Origin: Symbiodinium natans
Taxonomy: Eukaryota; Sar; Dinophyceae; Suessiales; Symbiodiniaceae
NCBI GenBank assembly: GCA_905221605.1
Contig: CAJNDS010000846.1
Coordinates: forward strand, 231,001 to 295,000
DNA length: 64,000 nucleotides
Direction of reading: 5' to 3'
Translations under genes and position numbers: made by a program
Shown: piece after piece, positions 20,816 through 30,752 of the stretch
Layout of the letters: the number at the start of each line of letters is the position of its first letter
Numbering within the stretch: position 1 is the first letter of the stretch
The notes under the pieces: model-generated
Told to the model about the DNA's origin: nothing
Database searches by the model: none
What the model saw: the letters and a program-made list of their open reading frames with translations, nothing else

Positions 20816-22168
20816 AGCTGGACTAGGGATCAAGGCTTCAACAGTCATTGAAGCGGCGCAGCCTGGAGGTGGAGCCACAGCTGCCACGGCCGCGCACCAG
20901 AGCTTGGTCGCTGGTAGGGCCACGAAGTCCAGGCCCTCAGCCACGGAGGGGTGCGCAAGTTGGGGTTTTGGGGTCTGCGGAGGCAGGGCAGAGCTGGTCT
21001 TCGACTGTTGTTTCAAAGCATCCTGGTGTGCATGCCTAAGGCTGCCGGGTGACGAGACTACCTGCGGCCAGAGCCATGGGGCGCAGCTGTGTTACAAGGA
21101 AGAGGAAGCACACACAGCCAGCACAAAGTGCGCACTCTGAGGCTACGAAGCCTATGGCAGCCTATGGGCTCGGGCCATGCGTGGCAGCAGCGGTCGGGCG
21201 CAACCTGCCCTTGCAGGACCACCGCACGCCACGAATGAGACCTCGATTCGGGCAGCCGAAACCCTAACCCAGCCCCCTTCCCCGCCCCGCCCGCAGTCGC
21301 CACGGGAATGATCGCCTTCACTTGCCCAAAAATCTGCTCCTGAGGCCACGCCTGGGAACTTTTTCCACGCGCACAGGCGTGCCTGGTATAGGGATCACGC
21401 CAGCCGGGCCCCTTTAAACCTGTACAGTGCCAAATCCCGGGAAATCAGATCTCCTTGGCAGAGGGGTGGCTTGGGCCTGGCATGGCATTGCCAATTGCGA
21501 CCTTGCATGGGCCCTCCGCCCTGCCTCTCGTGAACCGAGCTCTGGAGCAGAATTCCTGAGATGCTGTTCACTGTTCATGGTAAGAATTATAAGCCTAACA
21601 TGGTCTTCTGCCCTGCACCTATTCTGCTCCAGTTCATGTGCACATTTGCACAGCAGGAGTCGCGAAACCGGCTTGCCTGCCTGGAGGTTCAGTTGCTGAA
21701 AAATCTGCATCCAGGTCCTTTCAACGCTCATAGGGCTTCGTAGCCTACACATGCCTACATGGTGTCAGGCTGGGCGCGCTCCTGCTGAGCCTCTGTCGTC
21801 TCATGTAGCGGACACATGGCAGAAGCTGCAAGTACCTCTACCAAAAAAAAGGGGGCCTCGAAGGCTCTTCAATGAAAATTATCGTAACCAAACTCCGACG
21901 TGTCTAGAAAAATCCTGGATCGTGCTGCCGGGCTCTCGGCAAATCAGATCTTTCTGGCAGATGGGGCACTGTAATTTGCGAACTTGCATCACATTCCTAT
22001 GAGCACCAAGTCTTCCCGCCCCACGGAGCTCGAAAGATCCAACTTGACTTGGCTGCTCGGCTGGTCTTTACCAGCGACACCCAGCCATACCCCTTCGCAG
22101 CGACCACGTGGAGAACCTTCCATGAGCGCTCGTTCATGCTGATTGCTTCAGGTTGTTGTTCGGAGGTC

Positions 22169-22670
22169 CTAGAGGTCGAAATAGAGCTTCGAGGCCGGAA
22201 GAAGCATCTCTGCGACGAACTTGGCTGGGTGGATCTTCAACGCGCGCTCGCTCGCTCGGGTGGGGAGGCGCTGCTGCCACAGTGCTTCCGCCAGAGCAGC
22301 AAGCGAGAGCGGGTCACACATCTCCACGAACGCGTACCCCTTGCACTTCGTTTGGCTTGTTTTTGGCATCTCCAGCACGTACTCGGTCGACGTGAGGGAT
22401 TCGAGGAAACTGCGGAGTTCCGTCTCGGTGCAGCGTGCTGGCACATTGCGGATCATCATCTTCGTGCAGGAAAGCCATTGAGTGCTATTCGGGTGCAAGC
22501 CGAACTCCTCCGTCCCTCAGCGTGCGAAACTGGGTGCACATGGACGCCCACATTTTCACAAACTGCAAGAAACCATAACGTCATTGCAGTCGAGTGGCAC
22601 AAGCTGGCGGTCGAGCGCGAGGCCTCGCGCCGATATTTCAACCCGGGGCTGTTGCTTATCAGCTCGAAAA
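22169..22670 (-). CDS. RRM-domain (Mei2-like) RNA-binding protein, copy 2; upstream exon frame-disrupted
   Basis: The main exon 22515-22169 encodes an RRM nearly identical to copy 1 (MMIRNVP, then KCKGYAFVEM) and ends in SKLYFDL and a stop. An acceptor AG at 22517-22516 and a GC donor at 22587-22586 match those of copies 1 and 3, giving a 72-bp intron. The upstream exon keeps the motif LALDRQLVPLD, but the distance from the FE(L/P) motif to this motif is 44 nt, against 51 in copy 1 and 54 in copy 3, so the frame is not kept. Copy 2 may therefore be a pseudogene at its 5' end, use another first exon, or start within the RRM exon. The intact RRM argues for recent duplication or retained function. 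Confidence 0.65.
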
Positions 22671-22962
22671 GGCGCTTCCATCGTCAACTTGCGAGCAATT
22701 TGTCGAACAACCTTTCATGCCTCTAATATATGTACAGATATATATATATATATGAATATATATATATATATGTATATGTATATATATATATACCCATACA
22801 ACCGGAAAGATGACAACAATGAAGATGCGTGTCCCCAAAAGAAGATGAGCAAGCGACTCCAAGAAAAGGAAAAAAAGGACCTCCAAGGCATGGCGTCCCA
22901 GCTGTGGTGAGAGCCATTTGCTCTCCAGTCCTTCAAGAGGGACACGAACAAAGATAAAAGAC

Positions 22963-23060
22963 AAGGGTTTAGGGTTTAGGGTATAGGGTATAGGGTTTAG
23001 GGTTTAGGGTTTAGGGTTTAGGGTTTAGGGTTTAGGGTCTGGGGTTTAGGGTTGAGGGTT
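22963..23060 (+). repeat. Telomere-like array, TTTAGGG
   Basis: Same flank (ACACGAACAAAG) as the array at 20657, so the site is shared but the repeat unit differs. Confidence 0.9.
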
Positions 23061-23204
23061 AAGGGCTTATAGGCCTAAGGGTCGATGGGTGGTGAGGAAT
23101 CATTTGGAAGCCAGCAACCCCGAAACCCTGTGCCCTTACACTAGCCCTGTATGCGCCTGAAAGACCCAAGCAGAGCATGCATTACTTCGGACCCTCCGAA
23201 CCCC

Positions 23205-23250
23205 ACACCCACACACACACAGACACACAGACACACAGACACACATACAC

Positions 23251-23301
<51 letters not shown>

Positions 23302-23493
23302 CACACACAGACACACACAGACACACAGAGACACACAGAGACACACAGAGACACACAGAGACACACAGAGACACACAGAGACACACAGAGACACACAGAG
23401 ACACACAGAGACACACACACAGAGACACACAGAGACACACAGAGACACACAGACACGCAGTCACACAGACACACAGACACACAGACACACACA

Positions 23494-23528
<35 letters not shown>

Positions 23529-23529
23529 C
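23205..23529. repeat. Compound microsatellite, CA / CAGA / ACACAGAG
   Basis: Blocks: ACAC, ten or more GACA, ACACACAGAG about ten times, ACACAG, CA. Long Cys/Val- or Thr/His-rich frames through it are artefacts. Confidence 0.95.
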
Positions 23530-23563
23530 AGGCCCACGGAGCTGCTTTAGGGGTCAGAGCCTC

Positions 23564-23722
23564 AACCCCTAAACCCTATAAACCCTATAAACGCTATAAA
23601 CCCTATAAACCCTATAAACCCTATAAACCCCACAAACCCTACACAAACCCTATACAAACCCTATAAACACCCTACACAAGCCCTCTACAAACCCTACACA
23701 AACCCTAGAAACCCTAAACCCA
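23564..23722 (-). repeat. 9-mer variant array, CCCTATAAA, passing into CCCTACACAAA
   Basis: Homogeneous CCCTATAAA then 11-mer CCCTACACAAA units, mirroring TTTATAGGG at 13363. Confidence 0.88.
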
Positions 23723-24694
23723 GTGGTTGGACTGGCACGCCTGGAGGTGGAGCAACTGCCGCCATAGCCGCACACCAGAACTTGGTCGATGGAAGGGCCA
23801 CAAAGTCACGGCCCTGAGCGAAGAGCACCGCATGCGGCATCTGAAGGTCGAGGGTTTTGGGGCTTTGGGGCTTTGGGGCTTCGGGGCTTTGGGGCTTCGG
23901 GGCGTTGGGGGTCTGGAGTAGCAGGCGCAGGTGCTCTTAGACTTGTGCTTGAAAGCATCCTGCTGTGGGTACCCAAGGCTGCCGGGTGACGAGGCTGCCT
24001 GCGGCTAGAGCCATGGACGCCAGCTGCCTCACTAGGAAGAAGAAGAAGAATTAAGAAGTTTCTACCACGCCTATGGCAGCCCCTGGGCTCGGGCCATGCG
24101 TGGCAGTAGCGGTCGCGCACCACCTCATTCCCTCGCATGTGCAGCGCAAAAGCCGTAAGCCCTGACCCTTAGCTCGACAACACCCTAAATTACCCTAGAA
24201 CCCTAAACCCTGAAACGGTCTTTTGGGTACAGTATTGCATCCCTAAACCCTCAAGCCTATACCCTAAACCCTAAACCCGCTGGTTGAAAAGGCAAGGGAA
24301 CTGCACTAGGAAGTTCATTCGGGAGACCGGTAAGGGCCGTACAATGACAGAGGGCAACACCTACACGTAGACGAATGCCTTGACTGGCCCCTCAAAGTCT
24401 TACCTGAAGCCCTACATTCCCTCGGCCCAGGCCTTCTTCACTCTGCCCTGAGAACTTTTTTTCGTCTCGTGCCTCTCCTGCAGGAAGAGTAAACGTGTCT
24501 GCCGGGGTGCGGGATTCCAGCCCACCTGTGGATTCTTGAAAGACTACTGTACAGAGGCACGCCCCCGGAAAATCAGCTCTCTTTGGTTTGGGGTGGCATT
24601 CAACTGCCAGTGGCGCAAGCTTGCGGAGGCCGTCATGTCACAAGCCCTCCGCCCTTGCCAACCTCTTGTGAGCCGAGCTCTGGCACAGCTCTAC

Positions 24695-24786
24695 CAGGAT
24701 GGCCCTTAAAGCCCTCTGAAACATATTCATGACTATAGTCCTCTCAAACCCAATAGGGGAAAATAGTAAGTGCCCCAAGGGCCAAC
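24695..24786. mobile_element. Family 6 short element, copy a, inside RRM block W of unit 3
   Basis: AGGATGGCCCTTAAA..., CCTCTCAAACCCAATA and GGGGAAAATA... are shared with 60704-60797. Absent from the matching point of unit 2 (about 21553). Confidence 0.6.
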
Positions 24787-24910
24787 CGAGAGGACATAAG
24801 ACCTACGCTGTATGCCCTGCACCGTTTCTGCTCTCCACTTCCTGCGCCTGCACGGTAGGAGTCGCCGAGTCGGCTGGCCTCGATGTTACCCTGTTTAGTG
24901 GAATCTGCGT

Positions 24911-24994
24911 CTATGGTACTACAGGGTTTAGGGTTTAGGGTTTAAGGTTTAGGGCTTAGGGTTTAGGGTTTAGGGTTTCCATAGTACGATATAG
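24911..24994. mobile_element. Telomere-like array bounded by inverted ends, in RRM block W of unit 3
   Basis: A TTTAGGG array (24922-24978) is bracketed by CTATGGTACTA on the left and CCATAGTACGATATAG on the right, which are imperfect inverted repeats. Unit 2 at the same place (about 21710) reads straight through without array or ends. Confidence 0.5.
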
Positions 24995-25131
24995 GCCTTT
25001 CAAAACCTCACATGGGCTTCAAAGCCCAAACTCCCACTGCGCCTCTGTCGTTCGTAGCTCTGAACTCGGACAGAGGCCAAGAATGCTGCACAGTTTTCGA
25101 GTCCCTCTAGAAGGGGCTCGAAGGCTTGCCC

Positions 25132-25240
25132 AAGGGATCCATGTACCAATATAGCATACATCAGGGCCCTAAGGCTACTACTGTATAGGAGTTAGTCCCT
25201 TTACGGCCCAGGTATATACTGTATGGATACACGGGTCCTT
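25132..25240. mobile_element. TIR family 2 element, copy c, inside RRM block X of unit 3
   Basis: Left end GGATCCATGTACC, right end GGCCCAGGTATATACT then GGATACACGGGTCCTT. The matching positions of units 1 and 2 lack it, so it inserted after duplication or was lost there. Confidence 0.72.
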
Positions 25241-25351
25241 CTGAAGAAACGCAGTGAACAAAACAAAAAAAGCTGCCGAGGAAAGCCCTGGCTCGCCCCC
25301 GACGGGACCATGCCGAGAAATCAGATCTCTTTCGCGCGGGGCATTGTCACC

Positions 25352-25405
25352 CTAAACCCTAAACCCCAAGCCCCAAGCCCCAAACCCTAAACCCTAAACC
25401 CTCCT
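25352..25405 (-). repeat. CCCTAAA array inside RRM block X of unit 3
   Basis: Interrupts GGGGCATTGTCACC; units 1 (19395) and 2 (21965) have no array at this point. Confidence 0.85.
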
Positions 25406-25540
25406 TGAGAGGTATCGAGCCTTTGCCCTTCAGAGATCCGACTTGACTGGGTAACACTCCACTAGAATACTAGGGCGGTCGAGAGGGCCTTGGTGAAGCT
25501 TTTTGAACGGCCTCCGCCGTGAAGCTAAACCCCTCACCCC

Positions 25541-25626
25541 GAGACTCCAAAACCCCTTAAGGAATATACCTTAAATCATACTATCATTTAAGGTCTATTC
25601 CTTAATTATAGGGTTTTGGAGTCTCT
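25541..25626. mobile_element. TIR family 4 element, near-perfect hairpin
   Basis: Ends GAGACTCCAAAACCC and GGGTTTTGGAGTCTC, followed inward by AAGGAATATACCTTAAAT and its near complement. Arms of about 38 bp with a short loop. It lies between block X and RRM copy 3. Confidence 0.78.
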
Positions 25627-25701
25627 GGGCACAACAAAGCATCAGGCAAATTATCCACGAGTGCCCAGTTCACGCAAACATCCTTGGAGTCACTGAAGAA
25701 A

Positions 25702-26246
25702 CTACTCCGCCTCGAAGAATCGTTCGAAGGCGGGAAGAGTCTCACATGTCCCATGAGCGTTCTCGGGACAAAACTGGGCTGGGTGGATCTTCAACGCGCG
25801 CTCGCTCGCTCGGGTGGGGAGGCGCTGCTGCCACAGTGCTTCCGCCAGAGCAGCAAGCGAGAGCGGGTCACACATCTCCACGAACGCGTACCCCTTGCAC
25901 TTCGTTTGGCTTGTTTTCGGCATCTCCAGCACGTACTTGCCCGCCGTGAGGGACTCGAGGAAGCTGCGGAATTCCGGCTCGGTGCAGCGTGCTGGGACAT
26001 TGCGGATCATCATCTTCGTGGAGGAAAGCCACTGAGTGCTGTACGGGTGCAAGCCGAACTCCTCCGTCCCTCAGCCCAAACTGGGTGCACATGGAAGCGA
26101 ACTGAACAAACTGAACAAGCTGCAAGAAGCCAACCGTCAGTGCAGTCGAGTGGCACAAGCTGGCGTTCGAGCGCGATGCCTTCGGCTAACAGCCAACATC
26201 TGTGCATTGCAAGCCTGTGGTCTAGCAGTTCGAAAACTTTCATCAT
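25702..26246 (-). CDS. RRM-domain (Mei2-like) RNA-binding protein, copy 3, two exons
   Basis: Single-RRM protein, predicted to bind RNA in nucleus or cytoplasm. The proposed model is exon 1 at 26246-26144, a GC-AG intron at 26143-26070 and exon 2 at 26069-25702, giving about 156 aa. It starts at ATG 26246 (a second ATG follows directly). The splice joins ...QLVPLD to W and TEEFGLHP in frame. Exon 2 carries the RRM: RNP2-like MMIRNVP, helix 1 ...FRSFLESL, RNP1-like KCKGYAFVEM, then helix 2 with ALAEALWQQRLP. The short protein with MIRN(I/V)P resembles dinoflagellate Mei2-type RRM_2 proteins. Exon 1 reads open in the same frame as in copy 1, which supports the model. The C-terminus (ending FERFFEAE) differs from copies 1 and 2. 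Upstream stop TGA at about 26262 limits the N-terminus unless another exon exists. The RRM call is firm; the Mei2 subfamily, exon 1 and start are inferred. Confidence 0.72.
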
Positions 26247-26479
26247 CGTCTTCCTAGCAAGTCGTCAGGCACTTCAGGCAAACATGGCCTGCTCTGAGGT
26301 TGCAAGTAATGAGGAGAACTCAAGGCATTCTAAACCCTGAACACATCTGATTTCTTAATGATTCTGATGCGCCCTAAATCTGGACTCTGGCAAAACACAG
26401 GGGGCCTCCAAAGCGTAGCATCCGAGCTGAGCTGAGATCAACACGTTCTCCAGTCCTTTCGGGGGGTGACGGACGCGAG

Positions 26480-26984
26480 AATAGCTCATGGGGCGACCAA
26501 CTTACAAAACCCTGAAGTCTGTCGCCCTAAACCCCTGAACACCCGCCCGAAGTCTCAACCCGAATCTCCCATACATGTTTGTAACCTTACTTTCTATTTC
26601 GGGGTACTCACATGACTGAACCCGAAAACCCAGAGCCTAAACTCATAATCCAAGTTCTGACAATAAACCCGCGACCGTACTTGAAACTGCCCATAAGCCT
26701 TCAAGGTCAACTAGAAAAGTTGTCAAAGCAACCCGCACATCATCCCGTGTTGGGGTTTAGTGTTTGGGGTTAGGGTCTAAACCCCGCACAGACTCTTCAA
26801 CCGCAATACCGTAGCTACCAATGCTTGATTGCTCACGACGGGCCACTGTGATGGAAATTAGGCGAATCATGACATGTGAGATCAGGTAAGGCTCATTCTG
26901 CAATTAAATTATGTTGCTCTACGTTTTACGATGATACTAGTACATTATTGGATTCTATTGTACTAAATATGAGGTGCCGCGTAC
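26480..26984. other. Unassigned, array-free sequence
   Basis: Lower GC than the neighbours; no frame of note. Confidence 0.5.
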
Positions 26985-27071
26985 CCATGGGGTTTACGAA
27001 AATATGGGACGCCTACTTTAGACCCCCAAACAGTAGGATTCCCTCATAACAAAGACCCCGATAAAGGTACT
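26985..27071. mobile_element. TIR family 3 element
   Basis: GGTTTACGAAAATATGGGAC, CAGTAGGATTCCC and GACCCCGATAAAGGTAC appear in the family order; the right end is shortened. Confidence 0.62.
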
Positions 27072-27386
27072 AAACCCAAACCCTAGACCCTAAACCCTAA
27101 ACAGGGGTTTAGGGTCTCCAGGATTTAGGATCTTGAGGGACTTGGCAGGGCCTACCTCCCATATGCGACTGTCATCGCGCGCAGCGTGGAAGCTCAACCC
27201 AAGTCCTAAGCCCGAAACCCGAAAACCCTAAACCCGAAACCCTAAACCTTAAACCCCCTAGGTGGAGCCTGGAGGAGGTGGTATCGCGGCCGAATGCAAG
27301 AGTGCCGATGCGGAAAGAGCCATGACGTCTCCGTCCTGAACTCCACAAGCTTGAGTAGAGGTACCACCATACAGCCCTACCGCCCT

Positions 27387-27443
27387 AAACCCTAAACCCT
27401 AAACCCTAAACCTTAATCCCCCCCCCCCCCCCAAAAAAAAAAA
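27387..27443 (-). repeat. CCCTAAA array, then C15 and A11 tracts
   Basis: C-tract 27418-27432 passes straight into an A-tract 27433-27443. Confidence 0.9.
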
Positions 27444-27644
27444 CATAAATAACCCAGATGTAGACAAAATGCAGTGGGAGATGTGGCCCAAACCCTAAAC
27501 CATACCCTCGAGTTTGGGGTTCAGGGCTTAGGGCTAGGGGCCGTGGAATGGCTCTGAAACCCCACCCCCCCAGCCCAAAGCAGAAAGTCTGTGTTCCGCT
27601 GTCAGTTCATCTGCTTGGCGTGCACAAGTTGTACTGCTTTGAAG

Positions 27645-27749
27645 TTGGGATGTTCCCCCTTATACTAACAGCCCTTCATAGTACCATAGTCCCTATATTT
27701 TGGAATGTTAGTAAAGGGGGAACATCCCAACTTTGGGGGAACATCCCAA
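27645..27749. mobile_element. TIR family 1 element, copy c, with exact 8-bp target duplication
   Basis: CTTTGAAG at 27637-27644 and 27750-27757 flank the element exactly. The right terminus is doubled: GGGGAACATCCCAA occurs at 27717-27730 and again at 27736-27749, separated by CTTTG, the first five bases of the target. Confidence 0.85.
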
Positions 27750-27822
27750 CTTTGAAGGGATTTTGATGCAAGGGCTGTGGGCACCCATCGGCCACTCGCA
27801 AAGCCTCCAACCCGGCCTTTGG

Positions 27823-28016
27823 TTCAGGGCTTAGGGGCTTAGGGGCTTAGGGGGTTTAGGGGCTTAGGGGCTCAGGGGTTTAGGGGTTTAGGGGCTTAGG
27901 GGTTTAGGGGTTTAGGGGTTTAGGGGCTTTGGGGTTTAGGGGTTTAGGGGTTTAGGGGTTTAGGGATTTAGGATTTAGGATTTAGGGTTTAAGGTTTAGG
28001 GTTTAGGGTTTAGGCT
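27823..28016 (+). repeat. 8-mer array, TTTAGGGG/CTTAGGGG, then 7-mer
   Basis: About 18 8-mers then TTTAGGG. Confidence 0.92.
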
Positions 28017-28124
28017 ATGTACATCTGCGTGATTTGTTTGCCCGAGTGCTTGCACAGATTCATGGGCCATAGGTGTACAAGTCAGGTTTGGCCCCGTACC
28101 TCCTCCAGTACTAACTACTCCGTA

Positions 28125-28128
28125 GGTG

Positions 28129-28166
<38 letters not shown>

Positions 28167-28180
28167 TGTATATGTATATG

Positions 28181-28229
<49 letters not shown>

Positions 28230-28285
28230 GTATATATATATGTATATATATATATATATGTATATATGTATATATATGTGTATAG
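28125..28285. repeat. TA/TATG microsatellite
   Basis: TATATATA with spaced TG; the similar blocks at 20294-20333, 22733-22796, 42340-42362, 58718-58880 and 63660-63690 form a class. Confidence 0.95.
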
Positions 28286-28674
28286 AAAAAACACATGTGA
28301 TTAGAGTGTTAGATGCATTGCGGCCGTAGAATCTGAATCACGGAGCTAACCTTATAAGTTATAGCTACGTACCTGTACTTGTCTGTTCTTCCAAGCCCTC
28401 TCAACGTGATGTTCGTTTCGGATAAACAACAGCAGCAGCAATACACACCAAGCGTTTTCAAGCACGGTCCAAAGTACGAAAAACCTCGCAGCACATGCAG
28501 ACCCACAAACGTGCCCAATGTAGTTTATAGCCCTATTTTGGAGTAGACCCTGGAAAAAGGGATATACTTTCTAGGTATAAGTAGCTATAATGGGAACTCA
28601 GAACCAAAAAAAGTATCAACATATAGTACTCCAAAAACACAGATCAGATTCTATTGTCCAGGGTTCAGTGCCCT

Positions 28675-28922
28675 AAACCCTAAACCCTAAACCCTAAATC
28701 CTAAACCCTAAGCCCTAAACCCTAAAGGTCAGTGCTTGGGTCCAGTTCCGGTTTGATGCCGGCCAGTTGCGCTCCGGGTGATGAGCTGGCCAGGAGCGAC
28801 AATGATACTACTGAGCCACTGAGGAGGCTGTGGCCAAGCCAGAGGTAGGGTTTAGGGTTTAGGGTTTAGGGTTTAGGGTTTAGGGTTTAGGGTTTAGGGT
28901 TCAGGGTTCAGGGTTCAGGGTT
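28675..28922. repeat. CCCTAAA array, island, TTTAGGG array
   Basis: C-strand array 28675-28726, a 115-bp GC-rich island, then TTTAGGG/TTCAGGG units 28846-28922. Confidence 0.87.
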
Positions 28923-29772
28923 TCCCCCGAGGATGTTGAGGTTTAGCGTCTAGGCCTCGAAGAGTGTTGTCCAAGGCTTAGATGGTTTTGGGTTTCGGGT
29001 TTGGGCCTGGTACATGGTCAGCAGCCAGGTCTCTGGTAGTGTAGCACGTGGGGGTACTGAACCTTCTGGAACCCTAAACCCGAAAGCCCTAAAGCCCTAA
29101 ACCCGAAGCCCTAACCCCAGCTGCAGCTCTGCTTTTATGTAATGCGGGAACTTCAGCATCAGGTGCCTGTAGTACAGGGGACCAGTATTCATATGCCACT
29201 GGGGCTTATCGGGTTTGGGGTTTAGGGTTTAGGGCCCCCCAAATGCCCATTCACATGACATTGGCCCCCTGCGTTAGAGTCCTTATCTCAACTCATCTCT
29301 GCTGCAGTGGCAGACCCCACGACCATGACAGCACAAAGAACCCATACGCGCACCCTATCTCTCTCTCTCCCCCCTTCAACCAAAAGGTTTAGCGATTAGG
29401 GTGAAGGGTTTAGGTAGACAAGCATGGCTTGACACCAAATCTAACCGAAACAAAGGCAATTCAATGACTTCTAGCGCCCAGCAACGGCGCTTTTCAAAAT
29501 ATCCCTAAATCAAGACCATCAACCCAAAAAAACAGCTTGTTGCTTCTCTAAATCATGCTACACCCTAAACCCTAAATCCTAAACCTTATTGTTCGTAAAC
29601 CCCCATTCCGACCTTCAGGGTTTATGGACTGGGGATTCCACTTGGATCTCTCGAGCCCTGCCTGCTGGCGGATGGCCACCCTGATGCCCTCAAACACTGC
29701 ACCTCGGGTTCAGGGTTTAGGGTTTAGGGAGTTTAATTAGGGTTTAGGGTTTAGGGAGTTTAGGGTTTAGGG

Positions 29773-29876
29773 TTGGGGTGTTCCCCTTATACTAGCTGTC
29801 CTCAATTGGGATTAGCGTACCCCCGACTAGAATCCCTACAAAGGACTCTTAGTATCAGGGGGAGGGATGTTCCCAA
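29773..29876. mobile_element. TIR family 1 element, copy d, altered right end
   Basis: The left TIR TTGGGGTGTTCCCC adjoins a TTTAGGG array. The right end carries GGGATGTTCCCAA, an inverted piece of the usual end. No target duplication is seen. Confidence 0.72.
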
Positions 29877-30298
29877 GTGCAGGAGTTCACCCTGTAGAAT
29901 GCTGCCCTGAATGGGCACGTGTGATTCAGAATACCTTCTGAACCCACTTAGGGGAATAAATGCGCCCAAAAAACAAAAACAAACAAAGATGTTGGAGTTT
30001 ACGGCTCAAGACAATTGCGGAATTCCCCAGCCCAATTCACACAAGATGTAGTTTCTGTTGCCGTTATGATGATCGTACTATAGTATGTGAACCTGAACCC
30101 CTAAGCCCTATCCCCTTCTTGGATTGCTTCGTTCTGATGGACTTCACGCTGACTAGGGGGGGGGGGGGGGGCGGTTGGGTATGTTCGGCCCCCGTTGAAT
30201 GGGAAGTAGGGTTCAGGGTTTGAGGGTGCCGAGAACCTGTATTTGCCCGCAAAGTGGATGTTCCTGTCACAAGGCAAGCTTTTGGATTGAGAATGGGC

Positions 30299-30548
30299 AC
30301 TAAACCCAAAACCCTAAACCCCAAACCCTAAGCCCTGAACCCTAAGCCCTCAGCCCTGAACCCTAAACCGCAACCCCAAACCCCAAACCCTAAACCCTAA
30401 ACCCGAAACCCTAAACCCTAAACCCCAAACCCTAAACCCCAAACCCTAAACCCTAAACCCTAAACCCGAAACCCTAAACCCCAAACCCTAAACCCCAAAC
30501 CCTAAACCCTAAACCCTAAACCCCAAACCCCAAACCCCAAACCCTAAG
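30299..30548 (-). repeat. Long mixed array with a 56-63-bp higher-order repeat
   Basis: Fourth-base variants (A, C or G on the G-rich strand) follow one order twice: starts at 30402 and 30465 with CCCGAAA. Confidence 0.9.
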
Positions 30549-30630
30549 CTCTGCTTTGAGAACCCTGAGGTCGCTGCGGCACATCATCGAAGGCAGGCGG
30601 AGCTTCGAGTTGACGATCTTCGCGGCGCGG

Positions 30631-30752
30631 GTTTAGGGTTTAGGGTTTAGGGTTTAGGGTTTGGGGTTTAGGGTTTAGGGTTTAGGGTTTAGGGTTTGGG
30701 GTTTGGGGTTTGGGGTTTGGGGTTTAGGGTTTGGGGTTCAGGTTTGGAGCTG
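30631..30752 (+). repeat. TTTAGGG/TTTGGGG array
   Basis: Opposite orientation to the array at 30299, across an 80-bp island. Confidence 0.9.

Larger units (their letters stand above)
19190..26475 (-). repeat. Tandem block repeat carrying the three RRM gene copies
   Basis: By eye, three homologous units on the minus strand: about 19190-20640, 20820-22952 and 23735-26475. Shared blocks in minus-strand order are U (20567-20640, 22877-22952, 26400-26475), the upstream exon plus RRM exon, X (19190-19500, 21760-22040, 25060-25450), W (21330-21760, 24440-24920) and V (20820-21190, 23735-24135). Units 2 and 3 show U, RRM, X and W; V is seen after units 2 and 3; unit 1 loses similarity below X. Insertions of arrays, TIR elements and a CA/GA microsatellite account for much of the length difference. 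Confidence 0.8.

Noticed and set aside
21414-21752. 112-codon minus frame in RRM block W
   Set aside because: The homologous sequence in unit 3 does not keep the frame by eye, so the conservation does not look coding.
23205-23529. CRISPR-like regular repetition
   Set aside because: There are no unique spacers; it is a microsatellite in eukaryotic DNA. Telomere-like arrays were also considered and lack spacers.
23136-23666. Long Cys/Val-rich and Thr/His-rich frames
   Set aside because: They read through a CA/CAGA microsatellite in every frame.
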